The notes under the pieces were generated by a model that saw only the letters and a program-made list of their open reading frames with translations, had not been told where the DNA came from and did no database searches. From NCBI GenBank assembly GCA_032716605.1, contig CM064512.1, forward strand, positions 25,615,781-25,679,780: DNA of 64,000 nucleotides. The letters are read 5' to 3'. The translations under genes and the position numbers were made by a program. This DNA is from Paralithodes platypus. Its lineage: Eukaryota > Arthropoda > Malacostraca > Decapoda > Lithodidae. This document shows positions 11,423 to 23,651 of the stretch, in pieces (positions within the stretch are counted from its first letter, which is position 1; each line of letters begins with the position of its first letter).

Positions 11423-12750
11423 CATCTTGAGAATAATCAATTAATCAGTGATAGGCAATATGGTTTTAGACGATGTCGATCAACTGCAGACATGCTTTGC
11501 CTTCTTACGCATCAAATCAACCAAGCTACAGGCCAACATGGTGAAACACATACAATAGCACTGGATATATCAAAGGTATTTGATAGAGTCTGGCATCAAT
11601 CCTTATTGTCGAAGATGTCACACTACGGCCTTGCATCATTAGTTCCACTAATTTCTTCTTATCTTCATAACAGAAAAATATGTGTAATGGTAGATGGCCT
11701 TTATTCTCAATTTCACTCAATAAATGCTGGTGTTCCCCAGGGATCAGTTTTGGCTCCAATTATGTTCCTCATTCATATCAATGATCTCATATCTACCACT
11801 CATAATCCAATACATTCCTATGCAGATGACTCAACACTCCACAGTTCCTTCACATTTACCAATTCTTTCACCCAACCCGATCTTATAAATTCAAAAATAA
11901 ACACTGCAATTTCTCTGAACCAGGACCTTTCTAGAATTAATGGATGGGGACAAAAGAATCTAGTTTCCTTTAATGCACAGAAAACCAAGTACATTACATT
12001 TTCTAACCGACAGAATCTCACTGACTCCCATATATTTTTTAATGATGTAAATATTCCCACTTCCCCTAGTATTGACATTCTCGGTGTAACATTGACTACT
12101 AACTTGAGCTGGACACATTATGTTAGAAGCATTGCTAAGAATGCCTCTAAAAAACTGGGACTCCTGTACAGAGTTCGAGAATTCTTCACTGACGAGCAGT
12201 TGGCCGTGATATATAAAAGTCATGTACGTTCTCAGATGGATTACTGTTCACCTCTGTGGGGTGGAAGTGGAGTGGTTGCATTGAGGCAGTTGGACAAAAT
12301 TCAAAATAAAGCTATTAGATTAATCAATAACCCTGCAATCACACAGGACCTTCCTACATTTTCCATACGAAGAAACTTTGCATCCCTTGCATTATTCTAC
12401 AGATATTTTCACAGCAATTGTTCCGAGGAACTTGCTTCAATTGTGCCGCCTCTCCACATCTTTCCCCGTAGAACTAGGGCAGCTGAGAGCGCCCATGAAT
12501 TTACACTTTCTCCTCCACAATGCAGAACTTCTGCTTATCAGAATTCATTTATCCCCAGAGCTTCTACTCTTTGGAATTCACTTCCCTCGAATTGCTTTCC
12601 ACAAACTTACAATCTACAAATGTTTAAATCCAGTTGTTACAAACATTTTATGAATGGAGGATGCCTTTAGGCACATGGACCTTTTTGTTTTATCTGTGTT
12701 TTTCCTTCCTCCGTTCATTGTCTCTTTAAAAAAAAAAAAAAAAAAAAAAA
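11423..12750 (+). mobile_element. LINE-B copy 1, 5'-truncated, inserted in LINE-A
   Basis: This is the 3' part of LINE-B: RT from DRQYGFRRCRSTADM through motif A (LDISKVFDRVWH), motif B (AGVPQGSVLAP), motif C (SYADDST), the thumb and a C-terminal domain, then the 3' UTR and a poly-A tail (12728-12750). It is nearly identical to copies at 28348 and 37942, so it is young. The insertion point lies inside the LINE-A RT: the triplet before it (aag, 11420-11422) and the codon after the A tail (tac, 12752) fall in the same LINE-A frame. Any target duplication is at most about 3 bases and is masked by the A tail. Confidence 0.92.
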
Positions 12751-12751
12751 G

Positions 12752-13770
12752 TACAAAATCTGCGAAAATTTCAACTTCCCATTAATTACTCAGAAACTTC
12801 TCTGCAACTTTTTGGATAATAGAACAGCCAAAATTAAGTTTTCTAATCTTTATTCAGATTCATTTGCACTAAACACAGGCGTACCTCAAGGCTCAGTGCT
12901 CGTTCCTACCCTCTACATCCTATACACAAATGACTTTCCCAACCCCACTCACAATGACTCTCTCACAGTAATGTACGCAGACGACGTGACACAAATAATA
13001 AGAGCAGACACAATAGACGCATTGACAAACAGAGCTCAAAGAGAACTTGACAAAGTAGCACAATAGGAGCAAAAATGGCGGATTCAGGCCCATCCTCACA
13101 AATCACATGTCACATACTTGCCAAAGGACATCCCCGCCCAAGACCCTTATTCCAGAACTCCCGAGCACCTGTCCCTAGCCGCACACAAATAAATGTCTCT
13201 CCCACAAACAAAGTACTCGGCCTCACATTCGACAAAAACATCCGATTTCATCAACAAGCAAAAAACTTCCATTGCCATCGCATCTAAATCCCTACAAACC
13301 ATCTTTCGATTCAGAAATGCCTAAATAAAAACCAAGCTTCCTTATACAAAGCACTTATAAGACCTCTTTTGTGCTACGTCCCACTCAGCATTTCACTTTC
13401 GGCCCCTACCAACCAACTAAAATACCAAAGAATACAAAATAAAGCACTGAGGTGGATGTTCGGGACTCAGTGGTATGAGTTCCAGACGGCACAACATCTT
13501 CACAATCTAGCCCACATCCCCCCTCTAAATACTTATTTGCAGCAATTAGCAGAAAAACAAATTATAAAACTTGAGACCTTTCATGATAACTTCATCCAAA
13601 TTTTCAACAGAATTTTATATCCCCCCCGCCCCTTGGCAAACCTCCTTCACCCCAACAACAGAGATGCACCCATTCCAAAATTCACTTAAAATCAAGATTG
13701 GTAGAGGCGGTGGGTCATGCCGGCTCGTCCACAGTCCAACCTCCCTACCACTCTTGACCTAGATTCCTAG
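12752..13770 (+). pseudogene. LINE-A reverse transcriptase, C-terminal half
   Basis: LINE-A resumes right after the LINE-B tail: YKICENFNFPLITQK, TGVPQGSVLVPTLY (motif B) and MYADDVTQ (motif C catalytic pair), then a TAG stop near 13064. Further pieces follow in another frame: KVLGLTFDKNIRF (13200-13240), and 13369-13689 with IQNKALRWMFGTQWYE, the usual C-terminal region of Jockey-like ORF2. A frameshift near 13066 and others make it non-functional. Confidence 0.85.
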
Positions 13771-15866
13771 ATTCACTTCCAATTATAATGTATAACTTCA
13801 CAGACAAATTACAAGACAACAACCTTTTAACGTAACTTCAAAATATAATAACAGTACAGCCTTCTTACAGGTTCTGCCACTGCCAGTCTTCCCCAGCAGT
13901 ACCCCCTTTTTGACTCAATGCCACCCAAAATTATCTCCCCCTTTTATACCATTTTCGAATTACTACCATCCAAAAATACAACCCCAAAACATCCAAAGCC
14001 CAATAGCAAGCACTTTCGATTTTATACCACCGAAAATTAACTTGCTCCCCTTCCCTTGGCCCCTACTTGGCAAGCCATCCTGAATCTCATTAAAGTAACT
14101 TCTCCAACTAAATCAATTCAACCCCAGCTCAATTATTCAACTCACGCACGTTGGGTCAAGCCCCGACACCCTATTTCTCCCACTATTATCACTGTCTCTC
14201 CTACTTAACCAATAAAAACTTCCCTTCTTTCACCCTCACCCACCTTTTCTATATTTATTCATTCATTCATTCTGCAGCGGTCGTTCATCTCTCGGAACCC
14301 ACTGAGTTTGCATCTTGCAACTCACTTCCTCTCCATCACTTGGGCACACAAGGGAACTCGGAACTACTTATTCCAGCCACACCCAGCCCTCACCAAATGT
14401 TCCAGTAAGACCACCTCAGGCCTAACATCGCTCTCACCTACTAGACGGATACACCTTCAGTATCCGGCCGCCTGTCGTCACATCGCTGGTTTTCATACTT
14501 ACAGCCAAGCGATTCAAGAGGGACGGCAGATAGTAGATGGGAGTGAGAACTTCCAGAAGAGCTATTGGCCAGCTCTGAGGTGGTGAAATTGTTCCAGTAC
14601 ACACCTAGCAGTATACTGTAAATATACATTTTTAAAGGACCCATATTGGGCCCGAACCAGACTTAAAAGAAAGAGAGACAATGCTTGACTAACCCAGTGG
14701 TTCCATAATAATTGATGTGTTCTTATAGGACAGACTAAAGAGAAAAGATACTCGATTTTTGTTGCTAAATAAAATGATGATGTGTTAAGAGGAAAACAGT
14801 TATTATTGTTAGAGAATGCTCCATGCCGATTAGTTATAGCTAGTATAGGATCTGCTAGGACAGCACATAAATAGTAATAGTAAAGTAAAAGGGAATAATT
14901 CTTGAAGATAGACACGCAACTATAAGGCTCAGGGGAACAAAAAATAGTTGCCATTAGAACAGCTTTAGTTTGAGAAATAGGTAGGAATAAGGACACTAGT
15001 CCGTATGATCAACAAAATCTTTGGTTATAAAGGAATCATTATCTGTTGTCATAGTTAAAGGAATATTCGATTTGTGTTAAGCGTTACGGGTGTTAAGTCC
15101 AGGATAATATTGTAATCATAAGAATCTATGTAAAGGGATAAAAGCGGAGAACCTTGGCCGTGTAGAATTATTGAGGTGCCACTTGCATTAGGTTAAGAAT
15201 TATTATTGACCAGGTAATAGATGTGAAGATAAACTGTTCTGTAATAGGATTATGGTATGTACAGTATATATAATCCAAGAGTATTTATAGGTAACTTGTA
15301 ACAACGCCCTGGTCATTTAGAAGACATGTAATATATGAAGTAACAAGGACCATTATAATGTAAAACTTGCAAAATAAACAAACCAAAACGTATATGAACA
15401 CAGTAAAAAGACAAAACAACGAATCAAAATCGCTATGTGGAAACAACGCTTAAGTAAAATAATTATTTATAAATAAAAGAACACAATCCACCACATAGGG
15501 TGTACATCACTACATGAGCAAGTTAATCTGATTCCCAAGCAAACTAATCGCACACATACCAACGCACTGTACTCATGTTCAAGGAATTAGTCAATTTGGG
15601 AAATTGGGGACGTTCTGGTAAATTTTACTAAACTCTGCATGAATAAAGAAACTACATTAAGTGTCAAATGTTATATTAAAATCAAATTTGCAACTTGACA
15701 AGATAATAACAATAGTACAAAATACAAATATAACTCACTAACGATAGTGCTATCGGGTAGGTACCTGTAAGCATAGCATGCTTCAAGTGACCCCTAACAA
15801 TGACTACCCTACAAATAACCTACATTTATTGTACAAATAAACTAAGGAAATCGCAAAAACAAGCAA
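13771..15866. other. Possible LINE-A 3' UTR, then unassigned DNA
   Basis: From 13771 to about 14450 the plus strand stays C-rich and G-poor like LINE-A and may be its 3' untranslated region. No poly-A tail or defined end was found. From about 14600 to 15866 it is AT-rich with no gene, RNA or repeat recognised. Confidence 0.35.
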
Positions 15867-15870
15867 TTAA

Positions 15871-16350
15871 CCCTTAACTGGCGGCGCGCATCATATGTCG
15901 AGTGAAAGAAATTTGGACTATGTGGCGGCTCACAACATAAGTCGTGTGGCATTTTCAGCACGTAATGTTGCTGAGAGAGAGAGACAAGTGGTGGCAGGAG
16001 AGTAGCGAGCGTATGACTGCTCCAGACCACCGCGGTGGACCAACTGACATGAATCCCACCCTCCTCCACCCTCTCACACTCGCTACACAGTGAATTGTTT
16101 AGGGAAAGTACCGAATTACATGGTTTTTGCACTCGTGTTGCACGATTGTTGCAAGAAAACTAGCGGTCATACAAGGATCATTGGGGGTGTCATTGGAAAG
16201 CTCTGTTTATGCCCTTTCAGGGATAGATACTTGTTTTACGCTCTGGGTCTTATTTAGGCATGAAAATGATCACATAAACAGCCCTATTTTGGGTAAAAAC
16301 ACCCGGCTGGTGGCTACATATTATTTACCGCCTAGGCCGCTCGATAGGTG
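15871..16350 (+). mobile_element. 480-bp TTAA MITE, copy 1
   Basis: The element is flanked by TTAA at 15867-15870 and 16351-16354. The ends are imperfect inverted repeats: CCCTTAACTGGCGGCGCGC at the left and, on the other strand, CACCTATCGAGCGG at the right. It matches 25425-25902 over its whole length, including internal tags gttgctgagagagag and cactcgtgttgcacgattgt. TTAA targets and CCC/GGG-type ends point to a piggyBac-type non-autonomous element. There is no transposase ORF. Confidence 0.75.
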
Positions 16351-16549
16351 TTAATCCTATCGAAAATGATTATATATAATATAATAAATATAAATATTTT
16401 AAAATTTGAAGAGGGCACAATAGATTTAAACAAAAGAGTACTCTTTTATCAATTACAATCAATTATAAAAAATAATAATAATAACAATAGAAAATGATAA
16501 ACAATTAATATATACAGACAAAAAGTAAGCAGAGGCTTTAAGCGAAACT

Positions 16550-18955
16550 TCAAGTTAATAATGCTTGATTAAAATTATTGATATCAAATTTTAAAATACA
16601 GTCACAATAATTGACCTTAACAAGATTAAATTTATGCAACAATTTACTTGCAACAAAACCTCTGTCTACTAGGAGTCTGTATAGTAACCTAGCTCTATCC
16701 CAAAAGTCTTCTACTCTGGTACAAATTTTACAAAATCTTATTAGCTGGGAATAAACACAATTATAAGTTATTTTGCTATCAATACTACTATTAGGGAAAG
16801 GAAAGTTTATTACGTTAAAATTTAAATCATCAACTTTGTGGTATATTTTAAGTGTGCAGTGTTCATTAACAATCTGAATATTTATATCAAGAACATTTTC
16901 AACATCATCATTTACGTTACCTTGTGTGAGGGGGATGGAATTTGGATAAATTTGTTTAGCGACTTGATTAAAATTTAACATATTACAAACAAGAATATCA
17001 TCAATATATCTATTATTACTTAACAATTTAGCAAGTGCTAATTTTTCTGGGATGTTATTTTTCTTGCTACTGTCAACTAAGTTTTTCATAAATTTAAATT
17101 CTTAAGCAAGCAAGAATAAGTCTGCAATTAAAGGGCTAGCATTTCCACCCATAGGAATTCCTAATATTTGTTTGAAAATGTAGGGCCCGAATCTAACATA
17201 AGTATTGAAAAGGAGGAATTTAAGGACATCTTTAAGTTTAGTTCTATCAAAATATACTGAACTAGTGGGATAAAAGCAAAGTGACGCATTATTAAAATAT
17301 GAATTAACATTTATGTAACGATTACGACTACTTTCAAATCTGTCAAAATGCAAATCTATAATAAAGCAAAGTTCTGAAAATACTAAATCTAAAGGCAAAT
17401 TGGTATACCAAGTTGAAAAGTCGAAGCTATGTACTGAGGTAACTTTCTGCATGGTATTAAGTTTATCAATAACTTCTACTGAATTGTCAACACTCCAATA
17501 ATAGTTAATGCCAGTTCTATTCTTGATGGTGTCACAATATCGTTTATGAGTACTTTTAATGTATTTTAAGCAATGTACGACTTGTTTTGACAAAGTTTTA
17601 GTGGTAGCAAATTTTGCTCCGGCAATAAAGCGATATTTATAAGGTCTTTTATGAAATTTGGGTAACATGTATAATTTAGCAATGCATTTATTCATATCAG
17701 AAAGTTTAATATCAAAGGTTATATTTTTATTAGTATGTTCATTAATTAAGTTATCGACAATAAACAAAATCTTGAATTTCATAAACAGAAGTACCGCAAA
17801 TATTTGTATGTAATATATTACCTTTAATGCCTAGTTCTTTTTTCATGTTTTCTAGATAACATTTCTTACATATGAAGCTATAGTTATTACTGGCTTTATC
17901 TACTGTAGTGATTACAAAATGTTTATGCAAATTTATTAAATCAATTTTAAGCTTATCATAATTATAGTTTACAAAATCAGAAAGATTAAATTTATTTTTT
18001 AAAGAGAACACTTTATTTCTAATTAATTTAATTAATAATTTTGACCATGCTTCTACCTCCCTTGCATATTTGATTTTAACAATTTCTCTTTTAATCTATT
18101 AACTGCAAAAAAAATATCTTTTAAAATGTTGTCAAATGTTACTTTATCATTCCCTATTCTATATTTAAAACTTTTTTGACATAGCTCCGCTAATTTGTCG
18201 TTTGCAAAATGTTTAACTATTTCTACATAACCTGTTAATATAATTATGACCTATCGGACTATAAATGAAATTTCTTAATGCATTACGTCTGATAGCTGGC
18301 ATGTCCATGACTCTTTGACATACGCATTTATTATTATTGAAAATATAATTTTCTGAAAGATTCTCTAAAACTTTATTATAATTACAAATAATAGACCCAA
18401 CAGGTCGCTCATATGAATAAACTATTATCGGTTTGAAATCTTTATATCCATCCGTCAACTTGGACTTAACTTTTTTAGAATTTATTAGACTGTTAACATT
18501 AATTTTGTCTAAAATTTCAGAGGAATAAGTCAAAGTGGATATAAATTTATCTGTACTAGGGTTATTTATGGATTTTTTAGAATTAGCTCTAATACATCCC
18601 ATAAAAGCAAATACTGTATTTTTAAATTTATTTGTGAAATTATTTTTATTGTTTAGAATATTTTCTATCAAAGGAGCAAACATTTTCTTTTGTAGGCCTT
18701 TTAATGAATCTTTTAATTTTTTAATTCGAAATTTAGATATAATGAATACAAATTATTAACAATCAGGTTAATATCAGACCTATTTTTCTTTTTGTTTAAT
18801 GAATTTAGCTTTCTATTACCATGTCTACATGGTCTTCTGTTTCTAACGGGGAAGTTAAAGTAAGGGTTATTAAAATTGTATTTTAAACACTCTTTATACA
18901 ATATGTTGCCTACCCCTTTAATTTGATTATTAAGTCCAAATGGATAGATAGTCAT
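16550..18955 (-). pseudogene. Reverse transcriptase relic, probably Penelope-like
   Basis: This minus-strand, AT-rich relic runs from about 18955 to 16550 in at least five pieces. The RT core is readable: LYMLPKFHKRPYKYRFIAG (17670 area), motif A SFDFSTWYTNLPLD (about 17410), motif B GIPMGGNASPLIADLF (about 17130) and motif C RYIDDILV (about 17010), then a C-terminal tail ending FNQALLT. Upstream pieces (18683-18213 and 18955-18713) look like its N-terminal extension. Damage includes a TAA at 17102-17104 between motifs B and C and frameshifts near 17760, 18090, 18220 and 18700. The LPKxHK and MGxxxSP-like motifs fit Penelope-like retroelements. I found no GIY-YIG endonuclease downstream, so an endonuclease-lacking group or 3' truncation are both possible. 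Confidence 0.6.
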
Positions 18956-21170
18956 TAGACATAGTAGGCCCGGTAAAAGAATATAATTTCGAAGTTTAGT
19001 TTAGAGTTAAAACCCTTGTTTAGATAAGTGAGTAAAGGTATGATGCATTAATGCCCTGGTCTCTAGAGTAGACACAGCAGGGCTCGGTAAAAACCTTATT
19101 ATTGTAGAAACTAATAACGTGCCTTTGGATCGAAGCCGACTTAATAAGTCAATACCTGAATATCGGAAATTCAAATAGGGAGTAACGGGAGTTCTCGGAT
19201 TCCAAAGTACAACCTATGTTGGGTCGATGTAATATTCAATCCGTGTCTTGAACTCATCTCGGCCCAAACAGAGAAACCGTTATTAGTGTAGTAGCAAGTT
19301 TGTTAAATAAAGTATATACACTTCTGAATGACAGTCGATTTATACCCCACTCTAGTAGTATATTCGAGATAAGAAAATAAATACTACAATTCCATATATA
19401 TTTGTTAGTAGCTAAAATAATTAGTTACCTCATCGAGGTAGCTCGTGAGCATAAGGATACGAAAGAGGCACACAAAAATGGCAACAACATGTCAGATGAT
19501 GAGGTGCTTGCCAGGGGAGAATGATAAAAGCTTCGATCAATATTCCCGGGGATGAACTAATTTCTGAACACTTTTATTGGCACTCGTTATAAGATCTGAC
19601 TTACTATTTTAATATTATTATATTTTGGTCACATCGAACATATTAGTACTGTATTTGCTTCAGGTATAATTTTAGACATTATTAGACATACTAATTAAAT
19701 TCAGTAATAAGAGGTACAATCTCGTTTACAATTATACTTTAATTAATTTCATTGGGGGTGTGGTGTAGTGGTGAAATTAATAAAAATAAAGATTAGTACA
19801 TTCTCCATAAATATACTGTATATATTTAAAAGTCTATCTATCTATCTATCTATATGCTCAGGCCCAATCCCCATTTTGGGGGTAGCCGACTCAAGACAGA
19901 GCAAGAACAGGGAAAACACAAGAATAACATAAAACAACAAATAAACACAGATAAAAAGCACAAACTCACACACATCCAGGTCACCCAGGAGAAGACCCAA
20001 AGACAGAAACCCCTCTCTGGGGGGTTTAAAAGTCAGTTAACATTAATGTGTAACCTTTACTACCATATTATTATATAGCGACCTTTGAATTAATTGGCTT
20101 GTTCCTACGTATCGGGGGTAATATATTGAGTATACAAAGAAACACACATGTATTAGTTAAAACAATTGACATTGAATAGTACAACTCATTAACTATATAA
20201 TTACACCACCAATAATGTTTCCCTTTCTATCGCCACTTTTGGAAGGTTGAATATAAATTGTTTTTGTTCAACAAATGTTAAAAGGAGAATAAGCTCTATC
20301 TCAGGGAGTATTAATAGATTTCAAATAAATATATTCTCCAATAAATTAGACCCCACCTGGTAACCTAGCATAATGCAACATTACATAATGTATCATGGCC
20401 AATAAAAACCGCCGGACTTAATCCAACCTAAACCAAGTTAATCTAATCGAACCTATCCCTCCTCCTGCAAACCAAATCTTACCAAGCCCTCTTCATGTCC
20501 ACACATATTGAACCTAAGCTAAACCCTTTAAACAATTACAGTTAACGCTTTCAAATCGAACGCAATATAGATGTATCCAAACTATATTGGTAACAGTTTT
20601 GAATTTACTGACCAGAATATGTCAGCTACTGTGTCAGTATTGCGTGATGTGCATTACATAGTGTTGCCAAGTTATGTGAGTCCATTAATCTAGGCTGGCA
20701 ATAAACTTAGTTGGTGTGACTCCTCGTGCCATTCAGCACAACCACCCTTAATTCAACATTTTCCCAGCTCTCCCTTCCCTTTCCCTCTTTCAACACCCCC
20801 TTTTCCCCTCCTCTCACATTTACCAATTCTTACTCCTCTCTATTTCATGCACCTATGATAATGATAGATATTTTTCTGATAAAGATCCAGATAATATTTT
20901 GCTCAACACACTTAATTATCTATCTATCTATTGCCGGACGCCTTATTCATCTTTACGAGGGTGGCCATACACAAAATGCCCCCAAGCAGATCTAAACCCC
21001 TGTGGGAAGGACAACCCGTGCCAGTTTACTGAAGGACTTACAGGATTGACCACTCAACTTAGGGTCTGTCTGACTCCGAGGCCTCCTATGTATATTTTTA
21101 GCACTATTTTTCTACAGTGGTGCGCTGCTAGTCCATCCACTAACCTGCTTCACCCTTAGGTGAGTAGTAC
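18956..21170. other. AT-rich DNA, no gene seen
   Basis: No coding region is supported. A (TCTA)n run lies at about 19831-19853. A phrase at 19884 (gtagccgactcaagacagag) resembles 22947 (gtggccaactcgaggcagag), suggesting an old shared repeat. A possible A-box-like TGGTGTAGTGG lies near 19759 with no partner B box. Confidence 0.35.
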
Positions 21171-21300
21171 GGATTTATATAAGGTTTACTTCCCTAGACA
21201 GGTTGCCGACCAAGGCTGACGAGTCCCATCCACCCAGATTTGTATAAGGTTGTCTCCCCTAGATGGGTTGCCGACCAAGGCTAACGAGTCCCATCCACCC
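21171..21300 (+). repeat. 65-bp tandem duplication of an interspersed repeat
   Basis: Two adjacent 65-base units (21171-21235 and 21236-21300) share gttgccgaccaaggct and gagtcccatccaccc. A minus-strand relative with the same two-unit layout lies at 48993-49160, including upstream ctaacctgcttcacc. This is a dispersed repeat, perhaps the 3' end of a retroposon. Confidence 0.7.
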
Positions 21301-22430
21301 GAAAATTAATGTATTAAATAATTATGCAAACCATATATGTAACTAATATTTTATAAATTTTGATGAGAGCACTCTTTGTGATTTACCAACATTTTGTGTG
21401 TTTATAATTATGTCATATTATTGGTAGTAGTCCTTTATACTTTGACGAATTCCTAGACCAGTATTAGTCCACCCTTGATCATTCCCTTGATATAATAGGT
21501 TTTTGTGAGAGTAAACTTACTAATAACAGATAATCGTTTTATGATATCCCTAATTACACTCAATATAATAACAACTTGTCAAGGCATAGTGGTGGTGTTA
21601 CACTTTACATAATATGTTGCTACACAACTTTTAGAAAATAAGATTTAACCAAACAAAACAACTGCATACAAACAAGGGTTACCTAATTAGTTATACAACA
21701 AACAAGATGAAATCATAATTGTAGGAGTCCTATACACAAGACCATATACAGATATTAACCTATTGTTATTTAAATACAATGGCATAATATCTATTATGAA
21801 TGAAGAAAAGATAATGTGTTATATCGTTGGTGACTTTAACTTAGATATCTTTAACATTATTTTGAAGTACCAGTTGCTGATTTACTTGTCATATGGTATT
21901 CCAAATTAATGTGCAACGTCGTAAATAAGCCTACTAGAATAACCTCTAATGCAGCCACCATTATTGACCACATATGGCCAAGCAGTTGCTTCCGAGGTAT
22001 AACAAATAAAATTGTCCACATTTCACATAACTTTCCTCTATTTACTTCGATCTAAGTTGATAATGATGATTGTTTAACAATACAAATTATGAATTCAAAC
22101 ACATTTTACAGAGGACATTTTTCAGGAAACTAATTGCATACGGAGAGTAATTTCGTAGAATAAGAAACAATCCAATACCGGTACTCTATCAACTAGAAAT
22201 TTGATCAATACTCGGGAGATGTCTATAGGAAGTGGATTGTGATCATTTATATTCTGAACACACAAAGGACTAGACAACTTAGTGTTACATTTCTTGTGAA
22301 AAACACAATAACACATTCCAGTGACATTGTATGTTGCTTGAATAACTATTTGTTATATACTGGTAAAACTCTAGCAGAACAGTGAAACTGCCAACAATAA
22401 TTATAGATCATACATAACCCAGGCAATGTA
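21301..22430. other. AT-rich DNA, no gene seen
   Basis: No supported feature. Segments around 21735-21855 faintly resemble LINE endonuclease text (for example VGDFNLDIF near 21830), but stops are dense and I do not call a gene. Confidence 0.35.
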
Positions 22431-22439
22431 ATAGGCCAC

Positions 22440-22940
22440 ATAATAGGCACTCCTGATGGACAGCAATAGGCATCATGAAAGCCCGACTTTCTAAGCTGTT
22501 CAAAAACTATACAAAGGTGGAATACATATGGAAACTGAGTGAGAAATAGCACTAAGTGTCAATTCTCGATATCCAACATCATAATACACCCACACCTCAC
22601 ACAAACTACACCATTCCTTTTCCCTCATCATTGTGAAGGCATCGTTTTACTCTTGGGTTGGAGAGTTGCACAGAGTAGGGGTGGGATTGTGTTGCAAATC
22701 GGGTACTACATACTCTACATAGAGGAGGGGGTATATACTGATAGAGCTCTGAGAGAGATGCAACATTGCAGCAAAGCGAGAGAGAGAGATTGCATAGAAT
22801 CAGTTAGTAGATGTGAGTTAATGAAATGAAAGACTTTCGATTCTACTTTGTCTGGATGTGCTGTGTGAGAGGGTCCTCCCCACACATGCAAACAATAATC
22901 AATACATGGTCGCAGCACTGTGTCCCTGTAAAGAGCAAGA
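22440..22940 (-). pseudogene. LINE fragment (RT C-terminal region), family C
   Basis: Reading down from about 22940, the minus strand gives LYRDTVLRPCIDYCLHVWGG, then DKVESKVFHFINSHLLTDS. This is the C-terminal segment after the RT core in Jockey/CR1-type LINEs (LRPxxEYCSxxWGG and RVQxRAxRLI in intact members). Below about 22720 the frame is broken by stops, but text such as NTIPPLLCATLQP still resembles the tail of such proteins. It is a short, inactive remnant unrelated at close range to LINE-A or LINE-B. Confidence 0.65.
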
Positions 22941-23216
22941 GGTGGCCAACTCGAGGCAGAGCACAAACAGAAACAACATTCAAAATTCCAGTTTTGTGTC
23001 GGATACATAAATAGCATGAAGCCAAGACAAAACTAGACTATTTACTTGTTTTAGCGAAAGTGTCCTTACCCATCTGGGATTGTAACCTGATCTACTGGAC
23101 ATGGAGTTGGACTTTGATACTACTCAGTCACAGCCAAATTGGTATAATAAGCTTTGTTTTTAAACATGTGTTTTGGATTGAAATCCAGAATAGGTAAAGT
23201 AACGCAAAGTATATAA

Positions 23217-23651
23217 TTATACTCCAATACAAATATCTGGTTCACAACTACATATTAAATCTGTGGCAGGGAATACTGGCAAGGGAAGGATAAGGTGTGG
23301 CATTGAGGTCGAGCACACCAAGCTCAGTGAAGGATGGGAAGGAGAATGGCATAGGTGGTGGTGGATGTTGAGGTGTGGCAGGTCGTAAGGGTGTGGGCCG
23401 GCCTCATGTTGGGATGGAGGTCGTATGCTACCCTGGGTGTCAGTGGCGGCATGTATTGGTACGGAGGGTATGCCGGAGGTGCAGGAGGGACAGCTGGTGG
23501 GGCTGAGTAGGTTGGCTGTGGTGGGTGTGCTCGATGGGCTGGGTGGCGCAATGCTTGTGATGACGTCACAAATCATAGTGATATCGATGAGGTTGTATTG
23601 CGAAATAGAAGACGGTAATGCGAATGCAATGCGAGGGTACTGCGATGACAA
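23217..23651 (-). CDS. Unrecognised Ser/Thr/Pro-rich open frame
   Basis: A 144-codon minus-strand frame in a locally GC-rich patch. The product is rich in Pro, Ser and His and has no motif I recognise. An overlapping frame (23569-23324) is Pro/Tyr-rich (PAPPAYPPYQYMPP). A CRE-like TGACGTCA palindrome lies at 23560-23567. It could be a host exon, a transposon ORF fragment, or chance openness from GC-rich composition. I know no function for it. Confidence 0.2.
   Translation of the reverse strand: MSSQYPRIAFALPSSISQYNLIDITMICDVITSIAPPSPSSTPTTANLLSPTSCPSCTSGIPSVPIHAATDTQGSIRPPSQHEAGPHPYDLPHLNIHHHLCHSPSHPSLSLVCSTSMPHLILPLPVFPATDLICSCEPDICIGV

Larger units (their letters stand above)
8030..13770 (+). 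mobile_element. LINE-A, Jockey-like non-LTR retrotransposon, split
   Basis: This is a near full-length two-ORF element: a zinc-knuckle ORF1 (8030-9611), then ORF2 with endonuclease (9605-10396), linker, reverse transcriptase N-half (10934-11422), an inserted LINE-B (11423-12750), RT C-half with YADD (12752-13062) and a C-terminal region to about 13690. Many frameshifts make it inactive. The 3' boundary and tail are not clear; C-rich, G-poor sequence of similar style continues to about 14450. The Jockey-like assignment rests on ORF1 zinc knuckles, overlapping ORFs and RT motif style. Confidence 0.8.

Noticed and set aside
11526..12223. Minus-strand frames across LINE-B (repeated at 28909-29461 and 38164-38358)
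   Set aside because: They are antisense to the RT and recur only because LINE-B copies are nearly identical.
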